From contig JBAOIA010000011.1 in assembly GCA_037045145.1 (NCBI GenBank), forward strand, positions 1,860,001 through 1,924,000: DNA of 64,000 bases. Reading direction: 5' to 3'. Below the pieces are notes generated by a model. It did not search any database and was not told the DNA's origin. It worked only from the letters and a program-made list of their open reading frames with translations. The stretch's first letter is position 1, and each line of letters starts with the position of its first letter. Below, in pieces: positions 24,676 to 34,096 of this stretch. Position numbers and translations under genes: made by a program. This DNA comes from Bacteroidia bacterium (lineage in GTDB: Bacteria; Bacteroidota; Bacteroidia; AKYH767-A; OLB10).

Positions 24676-26188
24676 GATACATTATTAATTTTTTTGTTAC
24701 ACTGAAATTATCGGAAATTATTTTGACGGCATAAACCCCGTTTGAAATTTTAGGCAATGAAATAAATTGCAGCGTACTCCATTGGGGTAAATTTTGAGAA
24801 TAAACGGCTCTGCCGTTTATATCAAAAATTTCTAACTTGCCTGATGTGTTTTGAGGTAACAAATACATGATTTTAAAATTTCCATTATTGGGATTTGGTA
24901 AAATTTTAAATTTAAAATCATGCTCTATTTCTGAAACAGAAGTTAAACTATCACACACACTACCAACCAAACGCCCTAAATAATAATTGGGGTGATTAGG
25001 AACACCTCTAAAAAAACAATTTGTATGTATGTTGTGCAAATTGACGTTACATAAAACTCCTGCACTGTCAGGATAATCCATTTCATGTAAATCTAAAACA
25101 CTGCTGCCTGATGAAATATAAATTTTACCGTTTGCGGCAAGATACATTAAATTAAAGTCAGTATAAAAAACAGGCGGTGCAGAAAGAAAAGTATCATTAA
25201 CAGCAACTAACTGATATGGGATTAATCCAAAACTATCCGTATCATATTGATAGATATATTTTACACTTGCAAAGTACAAGTATTTTGAACTTGGTGAAAA
25301 GGTTGTTGCTGTTGAAAGATAATTATCAGAATAATCAATGACAGTATCTAAACTAAAAATGCCTGAACACCTGTCAAAATCAAACAATGAAACACAGGAC
25401 AAATAATTCATGCCTGTAATACCATAGCTGCCTCCAAAAGCAAATTTTTCACCGTCAGGTGAAAAAACAGGTTGACCTGCAAATCCATAAGGAAATCCTG
25501 TAACAGGAAATGTTTGTAATCCCATGTATTGCAAGGTGTCAGGAGTTAAAAGAAAAACGTGCATTCCGGTTGCAATGTCAGACATTGCAACTATCCACCA
25601 ATCCCTACCATTTCCATGTTTACAGGCAGCAATTCCCCAACTGAAAACACCTGAAAGAGCAATGTTATTTTTTGAAATAACCTGTCCTAAGCCTCCATTC
25701 ATGGACAAATCAACATTAGAATAATAAATTTCTAATGCGTCTAATCCTACGGGGGCGTTGTAATCAGCAACCTGATGAAACAAAACATATTTATTACTAT
25801 CATCAGGCATGGGTAAAAATAAATTAGCGTAGGGCATTGGCAATCCGTATTGTTTCCAATCATCCGTAAATAAATCAGGATTTAATCCGCCACCGTCCAA
25901 CATGGTATCACCTGTTGCATCAGCTATAAAAATTCCATTGCTGCTCATTAATATATTTCCGTTTTCATCGGCAATATTTCCTTGTGTAAATATAAAAGGA
26001 ATATCTCTTTGCTCTAAGGATAAATTATATGATGTGCCTGTAAAAACCATGCGAGCCTCGTTTGAGGTAGGCGCGTCATGGTAGCCCATAAAAAAGATAG
26101 AATTTCTTCCTTGCGAAAGTGCTGTTTCTTCTATTGAGAAAAAAATTATGAGAAGAAAAAGCATTTGTAAAATGCTGTTTCTTCTCAT
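24668..26188 (-). CDS. T9SS cargo with propeller-like repeats (module 1, second gene)
   Basis: At 506 residues, it has a signal peptide (about 1-25, MRRNSILQMLFLLIIFFSIE...LSQ), propeller-like repeats with FSPDGEKFAFGG, FDFDRCSGIFSLDTVID and MYLAANGKIYISS, and a T9SS C-terminal domain that ends SVTKKLIMYHE rather than VHKKLVVFKE as in its two paralogs. It overlaps the giant helix gene by ATGA, and its start codon lies in the base of a strong mRNA hairpin (26148-26188). Sequence similarity is highest to the 501-residue copy, as expected if the block of truncated helix gene plus propeller gene arose by tandem duplication of the end of this pair. Confidence 0.85.
   Translation of the reverse strand: MRRNSILQMLFLLIIFFSIEETALSQGRNSIFFMGYHDAPTSNEARMVFTGTSYNLSLEQRDIPFIFTQGNIADENGNILMSSNGIFIADATGDTMLDGGGLNPDLFTDDWKQYGLPMPYANLFLPMPDDSNKYVLFHQVADYNAPVGLDALEIYYSNVDLSMNGGLGQVISKNNIALSGVFSWGIAACKHGNGRDWWIVAMSDIATGMHVFLLTPDTLQYMGLQTFPVTGFPYGFAGQPVFSPDGEKFAFGGSYGITGMNYLSCVSLFDFDRCSGIFSLDTVIDYSDNYLSTATTFSPSSKYLYFASVKYIYQYDTDSFGLIPYQLVAVNDTFLSAPPVFYTDFNLMYLAANGKIYISSGSSVLDLHEMDYPDSAGVLCNVNLHNIHTNCFFRGVPNHPNYYLGRLVGSVCDSLTSVSEIEHDFKFKILPNPNNGNFKIMYLLPQNTSGKLEIFDINGRAVYSQNLPQWSTLQFISLPKISNGVYAVKIISDNFSVTKKLIMYHE
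26120..26188. repeat. Three-part inverted repeat including the start codon of the 506-residue cargo
   Basis: Read on the mRNA, A1 (26188-26170, includes the ATG) pairs with B (26166-26148) over 19 bp with one mismatch and a 3-nt loop. A2 (26132-26120) repeats 13 nt of A1 exactly and could pair with B instead. The layout is the same as at 23561-23630, but the sequence differs. Confidence 0.8.
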
Positions 26189-29100
26189 CGTGTAATAATT
26201 AATTTTTGAACCTTAATTAAATTATCATTCAATATGATTTTAACAGCATATAATCCCTGATTTATTTTTGAAACATCAATGCGTTCCTGATTATTGCAAT
26301 TAAGTTGTTTACTTAAAACAATCTGATTAAGATTATTTATTATTTCTATTTTACAGTTTTCAGCATTTATACTTTTTGCTGTAATGGTAATATAATCACC
26401 TGCGGGATTAGGTTGTATAATTATCTCATCATTTACTTTTTCTGAAACAGTATCTCTTCCTATCCTGTAAATTCCACTTTGCAAACAGATATAATCATCA
26501 TTATAAATGACAGAATCATTTATAATTGAAATCATACTTCTTGCACGCTCAACAGCACTGCCGCCAACAAAAGGACATTGTTGAGCTATTGATAGCAGTT
26601 CATTATAGTTATCAATCAAAACCTGTTTATCTTGTCCTGTTTCTAAATAATAAATTTCAATATCATTAACAGCAGCAGCATTTGTTTCGGGCAATTCACC
26701 ATTAACAACAAATTCATTCATGTAATCTGCATTGGCTAAATTATCCGTTATAATGGACTCACGTTGTATGTTTATGTTATTAATAGTTTGGTTCAAAAAA
26801 CCTATTGTATAAATAACCTGCTCTACTAAATCATCTAATCCTTCCACATACAATTTTTCAAGGCTGTCCGTCAGAATGGTAATTTGCAAATTACAACTGT
26901 CTATTAACGCCATCATTGTGGAATCATATTGATATGCTGCACGTAAATATTCTTCGGCATCATACAGATAAGCCACAGGCTCACTCTGATTTTCTTCCAT
27001 GAACTGAATATAGGTGGAATCACTTACCCATAGAGCAGAATCGTCAGCCAGTTCTCGGTAAATATATTCTGCTGCTATTGCCTTTGCTTCTTCCGAAATT
27101 TCTTCTGAATCAAAAATTCCTGATTCAATTAAATCACGAATAGTTGAATCAGCTAATGCAGGCGGCTGTGATAAACATACTGCTGAATTAGAACAATAAA
27201 AAGTATTGCCTCCGTTTGTGCGCTGAAACCAAACAGTAGGTGTTACCACAGGATTATAAATCGTACTTAAAGATGAATCTACTATAAATAGAGATTGAAA
27301 AACATATTGAGGTAATGATAAGTTAACTCCTCCAAAACCGCTTACGGTTGGCACATTCCATTTGTTACCATGATGAGGCTGTGTACCAATATAAGTAGGA
27401 TTATTAGGTGAGCCTGTGTTCAGGTACAATCCTATATAATGTCTGTTCATTTCATTGCCCCTGAAAACAGTACCAGGATTAGAACCTCCAAAGTTAAACC
27501 CTCTGTAAGTGGAATCAGACTGATTACAGGAAACCGTTAGTTTATTGTTGCTGTTTCCTATTGTGTAACCCATAGAATTTCCTGTTATTCCACTGCTGTA
27601 TGTTCCTTCTACATTGTTGCAACTTACATTACTCCGCTGGTTTGCAAAAACAGAAATACCGCTTCCATTACCATTCAATTTAATTGTGTTGTATTTTATT
27701 TTGGCAGTGTTCAATGCTCCTGCATAAATACCATGTGTGGCATTGTTAAGATTTAGTATATTGTTGCTGGCGTTGTAGCGTACAAACGTATTGGCATTGC
27801 CTTCGCTCATCCATATACCGTAGTGAGCCAATGATAAACCCGAAGTTGTCATTCCGTTAGTGGTAATGTTATTGTTGGTTGCATACATAAACTTTGCAAA
27901 GGCATTACTCAGCATTTTTATTGCTATATGACTTGCCGTAATAGTGCAGTTAGAAACTGTATTGGTACTCAACATTGGCGCGTTCATTTGTTCAACCCCT
28001 GTTCTTACATTAAGCAAATGTATATAGTTAACAGTTAATTCAGAGCCATTTGCATAAATACCTCTGTAACTGCTGTCAACGGTTGTGTAGCTCCATGCCT
28101 CCGGCAATACTGTTAATTTGCCTGAATGGTTGTTGTTTTTTATGCTTGTTATGGCTGTACCTCTATAAGGAGTATTGTAAAACGTATCGTAATTAATGTT
28201 TTTAAAGACACTGCGTTTTACATTTAAGATACTGCCAATGCTTACGATGCCTGTATTCAGATTGTTAAAAATGTTTAATTGTAATGGCAATGTCCCGCCA
28301 ATCGTCCCAATCCAATCATTCAATAAAACACCGCACTGCGGCTTTGCGCCATGTGTATTTTGTCCTGTGTAGTTTTGTTTAAATGCTGTAAAATCAAAAG
28401 TTGTTTGTTCTATTTTTAAAGTAGTTCCATTGTAGAATGCATTTGCAGATGGCGGCATATACACACCCAGTACAAAGTTTTTGATATAAGCGTTTTGCAT
28501 TGTAGCTTTTGCTTTGTTGTTGACCAATATTGTTGTGTCACCATCGGCAACGGTGCTGCCTTCATGCACCAGCAACTCTCCAAAATCTTCTACAGTTATG
28601 CCACGCCACATGGTGTTGCAGCCTGTTACAAAGCTGCTGTCAATGTCTAAATAACCGCCAGCCATAACAATAATGTGCGCTCCTGCATCCATATACACGG
28701 TGCAACGCATAAACTTTAAGGTGTCGTTCACATACAGTGTTCCTGCAATGTAAACCGATAATGTATCATAACGATAATTTAATGTAGGGTCGGAATAGGT
28801 GTTGTTTGCAATAATCAATGTCTGCGCATTGGTGCAGGGATAACCCACATTCACGCAAACAGAATCCATCCAAACCGTATTAGCAGGAGAAGTAACAGAA
28901 GCTACATTATAAAAGCAACTGCCCTGTGTAGTAAAGTAACCACTCACAGTAAACGTATCACACGCCATAGAGTTTAGCGTTACTGTTGCAGGCAGGGTGC
29001 TGTTGGTAATCACAAAATTTGCAGGGATGTTGTCTGCAAGTGTACCGGTTTGCGTATTTACGCTGTTGTTGCACACAGTAATGGTATAGGTCACCGTATC

Positions 29101-32100
29101 GGTAAAGGCTGCTGCCGTGTCGGTGCCGGCAGTTTTGGTAATGCTCCAGCAGTCTGTACAGGCAGTGCTGTCCATAAACAGCGGATTCTGGTTGTTGTAG
29201 TTAAAATAGGCTGTATAGGAAAGCGAGTCGCCACAGTAGTTTTTGCCGGCAACCAGTATGTCGGGCAATGTGGTGTCTGCAGCAAATGCGCACTCAGGAA
29301 TAAGATTAAAATATATACACAACTTGTCAGTAAGGTGTATGCCGCCATTGGCAAAGCCCAAGGCCTGCATGTTGGCGGGGGTTATCTGCCACGAGGGGGC
29401 GCTGCCTGTAAGGTAGGAAACAGCAACGGGCGTAGCTTTGGGGTTCAGTATATAGGCACTGAGCAGGTTCAGCCCCTGTGGTATATTAATCAGCCCTGCA
29501 AAGTCGGGATAGGCATATCCCGGATTGCTGTTAAAAATGCAGGTAAATTTTTTAAGGGTGTCGCAAAGGGTGTAATTATTAGGGATATATCCTTTGCCTT
29601 CGCCAGTGATGGCTGCCTCAAAATATTCTATTCCAAGCGTCACAGAGCCGGCACCACATACCGTATCGGGTATTTGCGAAGTGGCCACAGGAAAGCCGTT
29701 GCAGTTCCATCCGTAATATAAAGGAAAGGTCTTTATGGTGCTGTCGCAGCTCACAAAAGTAGCGCATAGCTGCCCTGTAACAGAATCATTGGGTGCCAGA
29801 TGGGCCGTAAGCGGAATGATGCCGTTAACGGCATTGATGGCACTCTGACCCGTGGGGGTAAACTGCCAGTTTTGAAGGGCAGGGATTGCCCCATTTAAAG
29901 GCACTCCTAAAAACACATTGTCGGCACCGGTGCTGTAAAGGTCAGGCGTTCCGGTATGTACCACAACCTTTGGATTGTGCACTTTAACTGTCCAGCACAA
30001 CTGTTGCTGTTGTGCATTGGCAACGTTGCTCACAGGTAATACAAGGTTCAGGTTGGGCTGTACCAATAGCGGCTGTATGTTGGCATTAAACGGAATGGAG
30101 TCTGCTGCTGTTGCTAAAGGTGTGCAAGAGAGGTTTTCTGTTGGATTACATTCCGACTCAAACAATCCTGTGCTGCTATAAACGGAAGACAGCGGCAGGG
30201 TGTCAATGGCCGTGCTACAGTCGAACCTTCGGATAAAACACTGCAATTCCAAACGGGTAAACTGGTCGCCAGCAAAGGCAGCCGTATCATTGCCTGCAGG
30301 ACTCATGCTTTGTTGCAAACAATGCATGACTGGCAGTGAGTCAAAGGGTATCTGCACCAGGCCTGTAAGCTGTGGTGGTGTCAGTGTGTCGTAAGCAGAG
30401 AATGGCGCCATCGGTTGTCCGTTGTTATCATAATACACACCGGAACGGACTCTCATCAGGGAGATGTAATAACCGTTAGGTATTTGAAAACTAATGGTAT
30501 CGGCAAAAAGTGGTGGCACTCTATATTCGTATGGATAAACATCAAAGATACGGTTTCTGTAGCCTGCAAGGTCGGCAATATAAACGGCTGTGATTAATTT
30601 TTCGCAGCCCTGATTGTTGGTAACAGCGCTGTTGTTGTAATAAGAGGTGGGTACAAAGTAAAACCTGCCGCCAAAAGTTTCGCAGTAGAAACGTGCCGAG
30701 TCAACAAAGTTCTGATTGGGCAACGGATAACCACTGTTTGTGTTAAAGGAATAATGAAAGTCTGTTTCCATAGCACCAACGGTGTTTGGCATTTGCGGCA
30801 GGGTAGCTATGGCATCGGCACCTTGCTGTTTGCCTGTAAACCACAGGTTGTTGGTGATGGGCGAATTGCATACCAGATTGCTTACAGAATTAAACGGCAG
30901 ACAGTAGTTGCCGCAAACCGAGTAGCGCACTTTAAGTCTGTAGCGTTGCCCTGTTTTAAAAGCCACAAAGGGAAAAGAGGTGTTGGTAAAAGTTTCAAAG
31001 GCTTGAATGTTACCACCGGTGGTGTCGCAAAAAGTAAACAGCAACTGATTGCGCTGAACATCGGCAATCACACAATGGCTGTAAGCATCGGCACGATTAA
31101 AAGCAACCACACTTTGGGTAACAATACTGTTGCCTGTCAGCCCAAAGTCTGCACAATCTATGCAGGCATTGGTGTTGGGAATGAGCGTGTCAATATAAAG
31201 CACTACACTGTCAATGGTAAGGTCAAAAGAATCCAGCCCAAAGGGAATGATTCGGCTCAGTTGCATAAAGTGCAGTGGCACTCCGGCAGTCACTAATTGC
31301 TGATAGGTGTATCCGCCACCGGTGCCGGAGTTGTCGCCATCCTGAAAATAGGCGGAAAGATAGTCTTCGAGGGTATCGCTGTAATGGGCAAAATTTTCGT
31401 TCAAATAATTTTTAAAAGTGTTGTAATAATTGTCGCCTTTGATTATCTTTGTTGCATTATCAGTGCGGCTGTCATTATTGCTGTCCTGTAAGCCAAAAGA
31501 AATACGATTTATTTTATAATTCGAAACAATAGCCCCTGGGGCGAGGCATCCGGGGCAGTGGACACTTATTTGGTCACCGGTGTAGCTTAGCGGCAGCCAT
31601 TGTTGTCGCACATCAGAAATCACGGGCAGGGTGTTGGGCGTGGTTTGTGTCAGGGTAAAACAGTTTGACGGATTGGGCAAGGTATAAAAGTTGATTTGAT
31701 AGGGTGTAGCTCCTTTATCAATTCTGCAGCAGGCCTGCACGGTAAATTCAAAATGGGCGCTGTCTAAAAATGCTTTAAAGCCTGCACTGTTCATGTTAAA
31801 ATAGTAGTTGTAGTTTCCGGCTTCACAAAGGTTGGTGTCAACAGCAGCAAACACATAATCGGGTTTAATAACAAGGGTGTCGCCTTGCGTAATACGATAG
31901 TAAACCAACTGTGCATGCGTGGCAGGACCGGCAATGCGCAAATTGGTGTCGCAATGTACCTCTGCTCTGAGCCATCCGTTCATCAGGCAGTTGTTTACAG
32001 GCACACTGCAACCATAAAGCTGATAGTCGTAGGGCGATGGCAGGAGTCCTTTTAAACGCACTTTCAAAAGAGCGCTGTCGCCAAAGGTGGCACCCGGTGC

Positions 32101-33627
32101 TACGGAAAGGTCTGTCACCGTTGGGCTGAAAATTAAATTCTGAGAAACATCTGCCGACCCTCCGCTGGCATGTGTGCTGATGGACGTAGTGTTGGCTAAG
32201 CCTATATTATAGTCCGCAGACACACCATCGCCACAAACTTTTCTTCCCTTAACAGAATTAAACGCCCAGTGGTTATAATTTTTTTGGACGTTAAACAGGT
32301 TGGTATCTTCTTCGGAGCAACGCAGGGTGTTAAAAGCGATAATAACGGTATCAGTATTGCCGAAGTTCTTTATTTTGAAAGCTGCTTCAAACAAGGCATC
32401 GGCAACTAAATTTTTGCACAGCCAGTCGCTGCGGTGAACGGTATCCACAGCAACAGTGCAAAGGCTTCCTGTATTTTGATGCCAGCTAAAACTAAGGAAT
32501 GGAATTAATGACAGTGCATTATAATTGGGCAAGGCATTATTGAGTGTTGGAAAGGATTGGTTTATGTTAAAGAACAAAGAATCCATGGCTCCCATACCAC
32601 TGTTGGTAACACGATATTGCCAGTGAACAAAGTTCACCGTATCGTTCAGGCAACTGAAATCATACAAAGAGTCTGCTGGCGCCAGACGTTCTATTTTCAC
32701 AACAGGAGCATCGCCACTGTTAATGTAGTAGTTTACGGTGATACCATTTTTGCAATTGGTGCAGAAAATATTTGATGGAATGTTGTTGTTGCATGTCCAT
32801 TGCAACTGCGCAGCTACAGACCCGCAGGCAGGGCTTTTATCCAAACATTCATTAGCCTGAACAGCCTGCCTGATGACAAGGGTGTCGCCAATGTTCAGCA
32901 CCTCAGCAATGTTGGGTGTTGTTGGAACAAAGTTGCCGTTTAACCCAATATTATATTCCGGTTGCCCTGTTGTAATCCGTTGACAATAGTTTGTAGCATC
33001 GGGTGTAAAAGTAAAGTTGAAATTGAGTTTTGTAGTACCGGTGTTCTGATAGTAGAAATAAAGAAATGAATCTGTTTTGTAGTAGGCCACCTTGTTGAGG
33101 TTAGAGGATAAGGACACCAGCTTGGGTATCTGCACATTGAGCGAGGTGTGCACATTGCCCTGATTGTTGACGGATATGGTATAGTTATTGGCAGAAGAGT
33201 CTGTAAATGTTTGGACGAAATTAATATTGCTGTTTCCCTGTGGTGCACCTGATATAACGGAGCAGTCAATAAAAGCATGATAGGATAGTGTTACAGCGTT
33301 GTTGTTGGTTACGGTAAAACTCATGGTTTGTCCGTTGTTGTAGGTAACTACATTGCTCACATTGTTAGATGCAATAATAAAATCAAGATAGATGGGGCTT
33401 GCATTGCTGCAATTTGCCGCAGGTGCATTGCTAAGCGAGGCAGTAATGACTACCCTTGCACCGGTGGCTCCTGAAAATGAAAGTGAGTAAACATTGCTCT
33501 CGCAGGCACCTATGGTGTCGGGCGGCAGTGTTAAGGCAATATTTACTGTCTGTGATTGGGCTCTTGTAAGGAATGTAAACATGCAGAGCAAAAGGGCTAT
33601 TGCAGTTGTTTGGATTTGGTTTTTCAT
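26185..33627 (-). CDS. Giant T9SS cargo, 2480 residues: repeat-rich N-terminus, DUF11-like domain, beta-helix, T9SS domain (module 1, first gene)
   Basis: The protein has a signal peptide (about 1-24, MKNQIQTTAIALLLCMFTFLTRAQS). Residues about 25-1490 are long beta-rich repeats with many paired cysteines (CSNASPIYLDF, CxSVAAQLQW-like segments) and no recognised enzyme motif. A DUF11-like conserved-repeat domain follows (about 1492-1590: TDTVTYTITVCNNSVNTQTG), then a right-handed beta-helix (about 1600-2130), a helical region with CPFVGG...YND...CLQSGIYR (about 2137-2395) and a T9SS C-terminal domain (about 2400-2480: IQPNPAGDYITI...INQGLYAVKI, tail QKLIITR). It is the first gene of the operon. 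The part upstream of about 28.9 kb is visibly GC-richer than the rest, so the gene looks mosaic. It is most likely a surface adhesin. Confidence 0.85.
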   Translation of the reverse strand: MKNQIQTTAIALLLCMFTFLTRAQSQTVNIALTLPPDTIGACESNVYSLSFSGATGARVVITASLSNAPAANCSNASPIYLDFIIASNNVSNVVTYNNGQTMSFTVTNNNAVTLSYHAFIDCSVISGAPQGNSNINFVQTFTDSSANNYTISVNNQGNVHTSLNVQIPKLVSLSSNLNKVAYYKTDSFLYFYYQNTGTTKLNFNFTFTPDATNYCQRITTGQPEYNIGLNGNFVPTTPNIAEVLNIGDTLVIRQAVQANECLDKSPACGSVAAQLQWTCNNNIPSNIFCTNCKNGITVNYYINSGDAPVVKIERLAPADSLYDFSCLNDTVNFVHWQYRVTNSGMGAMDSLFFNINQSFPTLNNALPNYNALSLIPFLSFSWHQNTGSLCTVAVDTVHRSDWLCKNLVADALFEAAFKIKNFGNTDTVIIAFNTLRCSEEDTNLFNVQKNYNHWAFNSVKGRKVCGDGVSADYNIGLANTTSISTHASGGSADVSQNLIFSPTVTDLSVAPGATFGDSALLKVRLKGLLPSPYDYQLYGCSVPVNNCLMNGWLRAEVHCDTNLRIAGPATHAQLVYYRITQGDTLVIKPDYVFAAVDTNLCEAGNYNYYFNMNSAGFKAFLDSAHFEFTVQACCRIDKGATPYQINFYTLPNPSNCFTLTQTTPNTLPVISDVRQQWLPLSYTGDQISVHCPGCLAPGAIVSNYKINRISFGLQDSNNDSRTDNATKIIKGDNYYNTFKNYLNENFAHYSDTLEDYLSAYFQDGDNSGTGGGYTYQQLVTAGVPLHFMQLSRIIPFGLDSFDLTIDSVVLYIDTLIPNTNACIDCADFGLTGNSIVTQSVVAFNRADAYSHCVIADVQRNQLLFTFCDTTGGNIQAFETFTNTSFPFVAFKTGQRYRLKVRYSVCGNYCLPFNSVSNLVCNSPITNNLWFTGKQQGADAIATLPQMPNTVGAMETDFHYSFNTNSGYPLPNQNFVDSARFYCETFGGRFYFVPTSYYNNSAVTNNQGCEKLITAVYIADLAGYRNRIFDVYPYEYRVPPLFADTISFQIPNGYYISLMRVRSGVYYDNNGQPMAPFSAYDTLTPPQLTGLVQIPFDSLPVMHCLQQSMSPAGNDTAAFAGDQFTRLELQCFIRRFDCSTAIDTLPLSSVYSSTGLFESECNPTENLSCTPLATAADSIPFNANIQPLLVQPNLNLVLPVSNVANAQQQQLCWTVKVHNPKVVVHTGTPDLYSTGADNVFLGVPLNGAIPALQNWQFTPTGQSAINAVNGIIPLTAHLAPNDSVTGQLCATFVSCDSTIKTFPLYYGWNCNGFPVATSQIPDTVCGAGSVTLGIEYFEAAITGEGKGYIPNNYTLCDTLKKFTCIFNSNPGYAYPDFAGLINIPQGLNLLSAYILNPKATPVAVSYLTGSAPSWQITPANMQALGFANGGIHLTDKLCIYFNLIPECAFAADTTLPDILVAGKNYCGDSLSYTAYFNYNNQNPLFMDSTACTDCWSITKTAGTDTAAAFTDTVTYTITVCNNSVNTQTGTLADNIPANFVITNSTLPATVTLNSMACDTFTVSGYFTTQGSCFYNVASVTSPANTVWMDSVCVNVGYPCTNAQTLIIANNTYSDPTLNYRYDTLSVYIAGTLYVNDTLKFMRCTVYMDAGAHIIVMAGGYLDIDSSFVTGCNTMWRGITVEDFGELLVHEGSTVADGDTTILVNNKAKATMQNAYIKNFVLGVYMPPSANAFYNGTTLKIEQTTFDFTAFKQNYTGQNTHGAKPQCGVLLNDWIGTIGGTLPLQLNIFNNLNTGIVSIGSILNVKRSVFKNINYDTFYNTPYRGTAITSIKNNNHSGKLTVLPEAWSYTTVDSSYRGIYANGSELTVNYIHLLNVRTGVEQMNAPMLSTNTVSNCTITASHIAIKMLSNAFAKFMYATNNNITTNGMTTSGLSLAHYGIWMSEGNANTFVRYNASNNILNLNNATHGIYAGALNTAKIKYNTIKLNGNGSGISVFANQRSNVSCNNVEGTYSSGITGNSMGYTIGNSNNKLTVSCNQSDSTYRGFNFGGSNPGTVFRGNEMNRHYIGLYLNTGSPNNPTYIGTQPHHGNKWNVPTVSGFGGVNLSLPQYVFQSLFIVDSSLSTIYNPVVTPTVWFQRTNGGNTFYCSNSAVCLSQPPALADSTIRDLIESGIFDSEEISEEAKAIAAEYIYRELADDSALWVSDSTYIQFMEENQSEPVAYLYDAEEYLRAAYQYDSTMMALIDSCNLQITILTDSLEKLYVEGLDDLVEQVIYTIGFLNQTINNINIQRESIITDNLANADYMNEFVVNGELPETNAAAVNDIEIYYLETGQDKQVLIDNYNELLSIAQQCPFVGGSAVERARSMISIINDSVIYNDDYICLQSGIYRIGRDTVSEKVNDEIIIQPNPAGDYITITAKSINAENCKIEIINNLNQIVLSKQLNCNNQERIDVSKINQGLYAVKIILNDNLIKVQKLIITR

Positions 33628-34096
33628 ATTATTTGGTTTTTAAAGGGTACAGCTAAATTACATTGATTTTTTGGATTTTGTAGCGATTGCTTAAAAATTA
33701 AAACGCGGGCTGATTCCCTTGCTCGTCATAGTGGGAGTCGAAGCCCAGCACACGAAGCAAAAGGAACGCCCACGTTTTACGTAGGCGTTTCTACTTTTAC
33801 TTTCCTGTGTGCTTGAAATCTTCGACTTTTCTATGACAGGAAATTTTAAAGCGAAACGCTTTTTATTTTTTACTTATTTGTTTTCTCTATCTTATTTATT
33901 TTTAATCTATTTCTATTTTGTAAAAGTGTACAATATTATTGAAACTAACAAATATTTATTTAATAGTTCACATTGTCTCTGGAAAATTCTTCACCTTGTA
34001 TGCTTGAATTTTCAAAACTTAAGCCTTTTTGAAAAAAATTGACTTTCATTATGAGTTAAAACCTTTCGGGGCAAAGATTAATTGTAATTTAGCGCC
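33628..34096. other. 469-base intergenic region between the divergent T9SS operon and permease gene
   Basis: This stretch holds the leader and promoter of the T9SS operon, a 113-bp palindrome (33725-33837) and then about 260 bases of very AT-rich DNA without a convincing gene. On the minus strand TAATTTAG (33661-33654) resembles TAnnTTTG with one mismatch, about 27 nt from the giant gene start. On the plus strand TAATTTAG near 34085 lies just before the permease ATG. No tRNA or known RNA fold is recognised. Confidence 0.5.
33725..33837. repeat. 113-bp imperfect palindrome upstream of the T9SS operon
   Basis: The paired blocks, outer to inner, are GTCATAG (33725-33731)/CTATGAC (33831-33837), AGTCGAAG (33736-33743)/CTTCGACT (33820-33827), AGCACAC (33747-33753)/GTGTGCT (33807-33813), AACGCC (33765-33770)/GGCGTT (33784-33789) and ACG/CGT around a TTTTA loop. 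The spacing is symmetrical, so the whole region can fold as one long cruciform or RNA hairpin. Confidence 0.8.

Larger units (their letters stand above)
22133..27215 (-). repeat. Tandem duplication of a block of helix C-terminal part plus propeller gene
   Basis: 27215-24668 (last 344 codons of the giant gene plus the 506-residue gene) and 24675-22133 (346-residue ORF plus the 501-residue gene) are collinear paralogous blocks of about 2.5 kb. The left edge of the copy falls exactly where NTFYC begins, and both blocks keep the ATGA overlap between the two genes. Divergence is large, so the event is old. Confidence 0.75.

Noticed and set aside
29050..31296. Plus-strand reading frames of 223 and 180 residues inside the giant T9SS gene
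   Set aside because: They are antisense frames in a GC-richer stretch. The products are basic, cysteine-rich low-complexity sequence without start signals, while the minus strand encodes one continuous cargo protein.
33809..34042. 77-residue plus-strand frame starting with GTG upstream of the permease gene
   Set aside because: It begins inside the 113-bp palindrome, is dominated by Phe/Leu/Tyr from AT-rich DNA, and has no promoter or ribosome site. Spurious.
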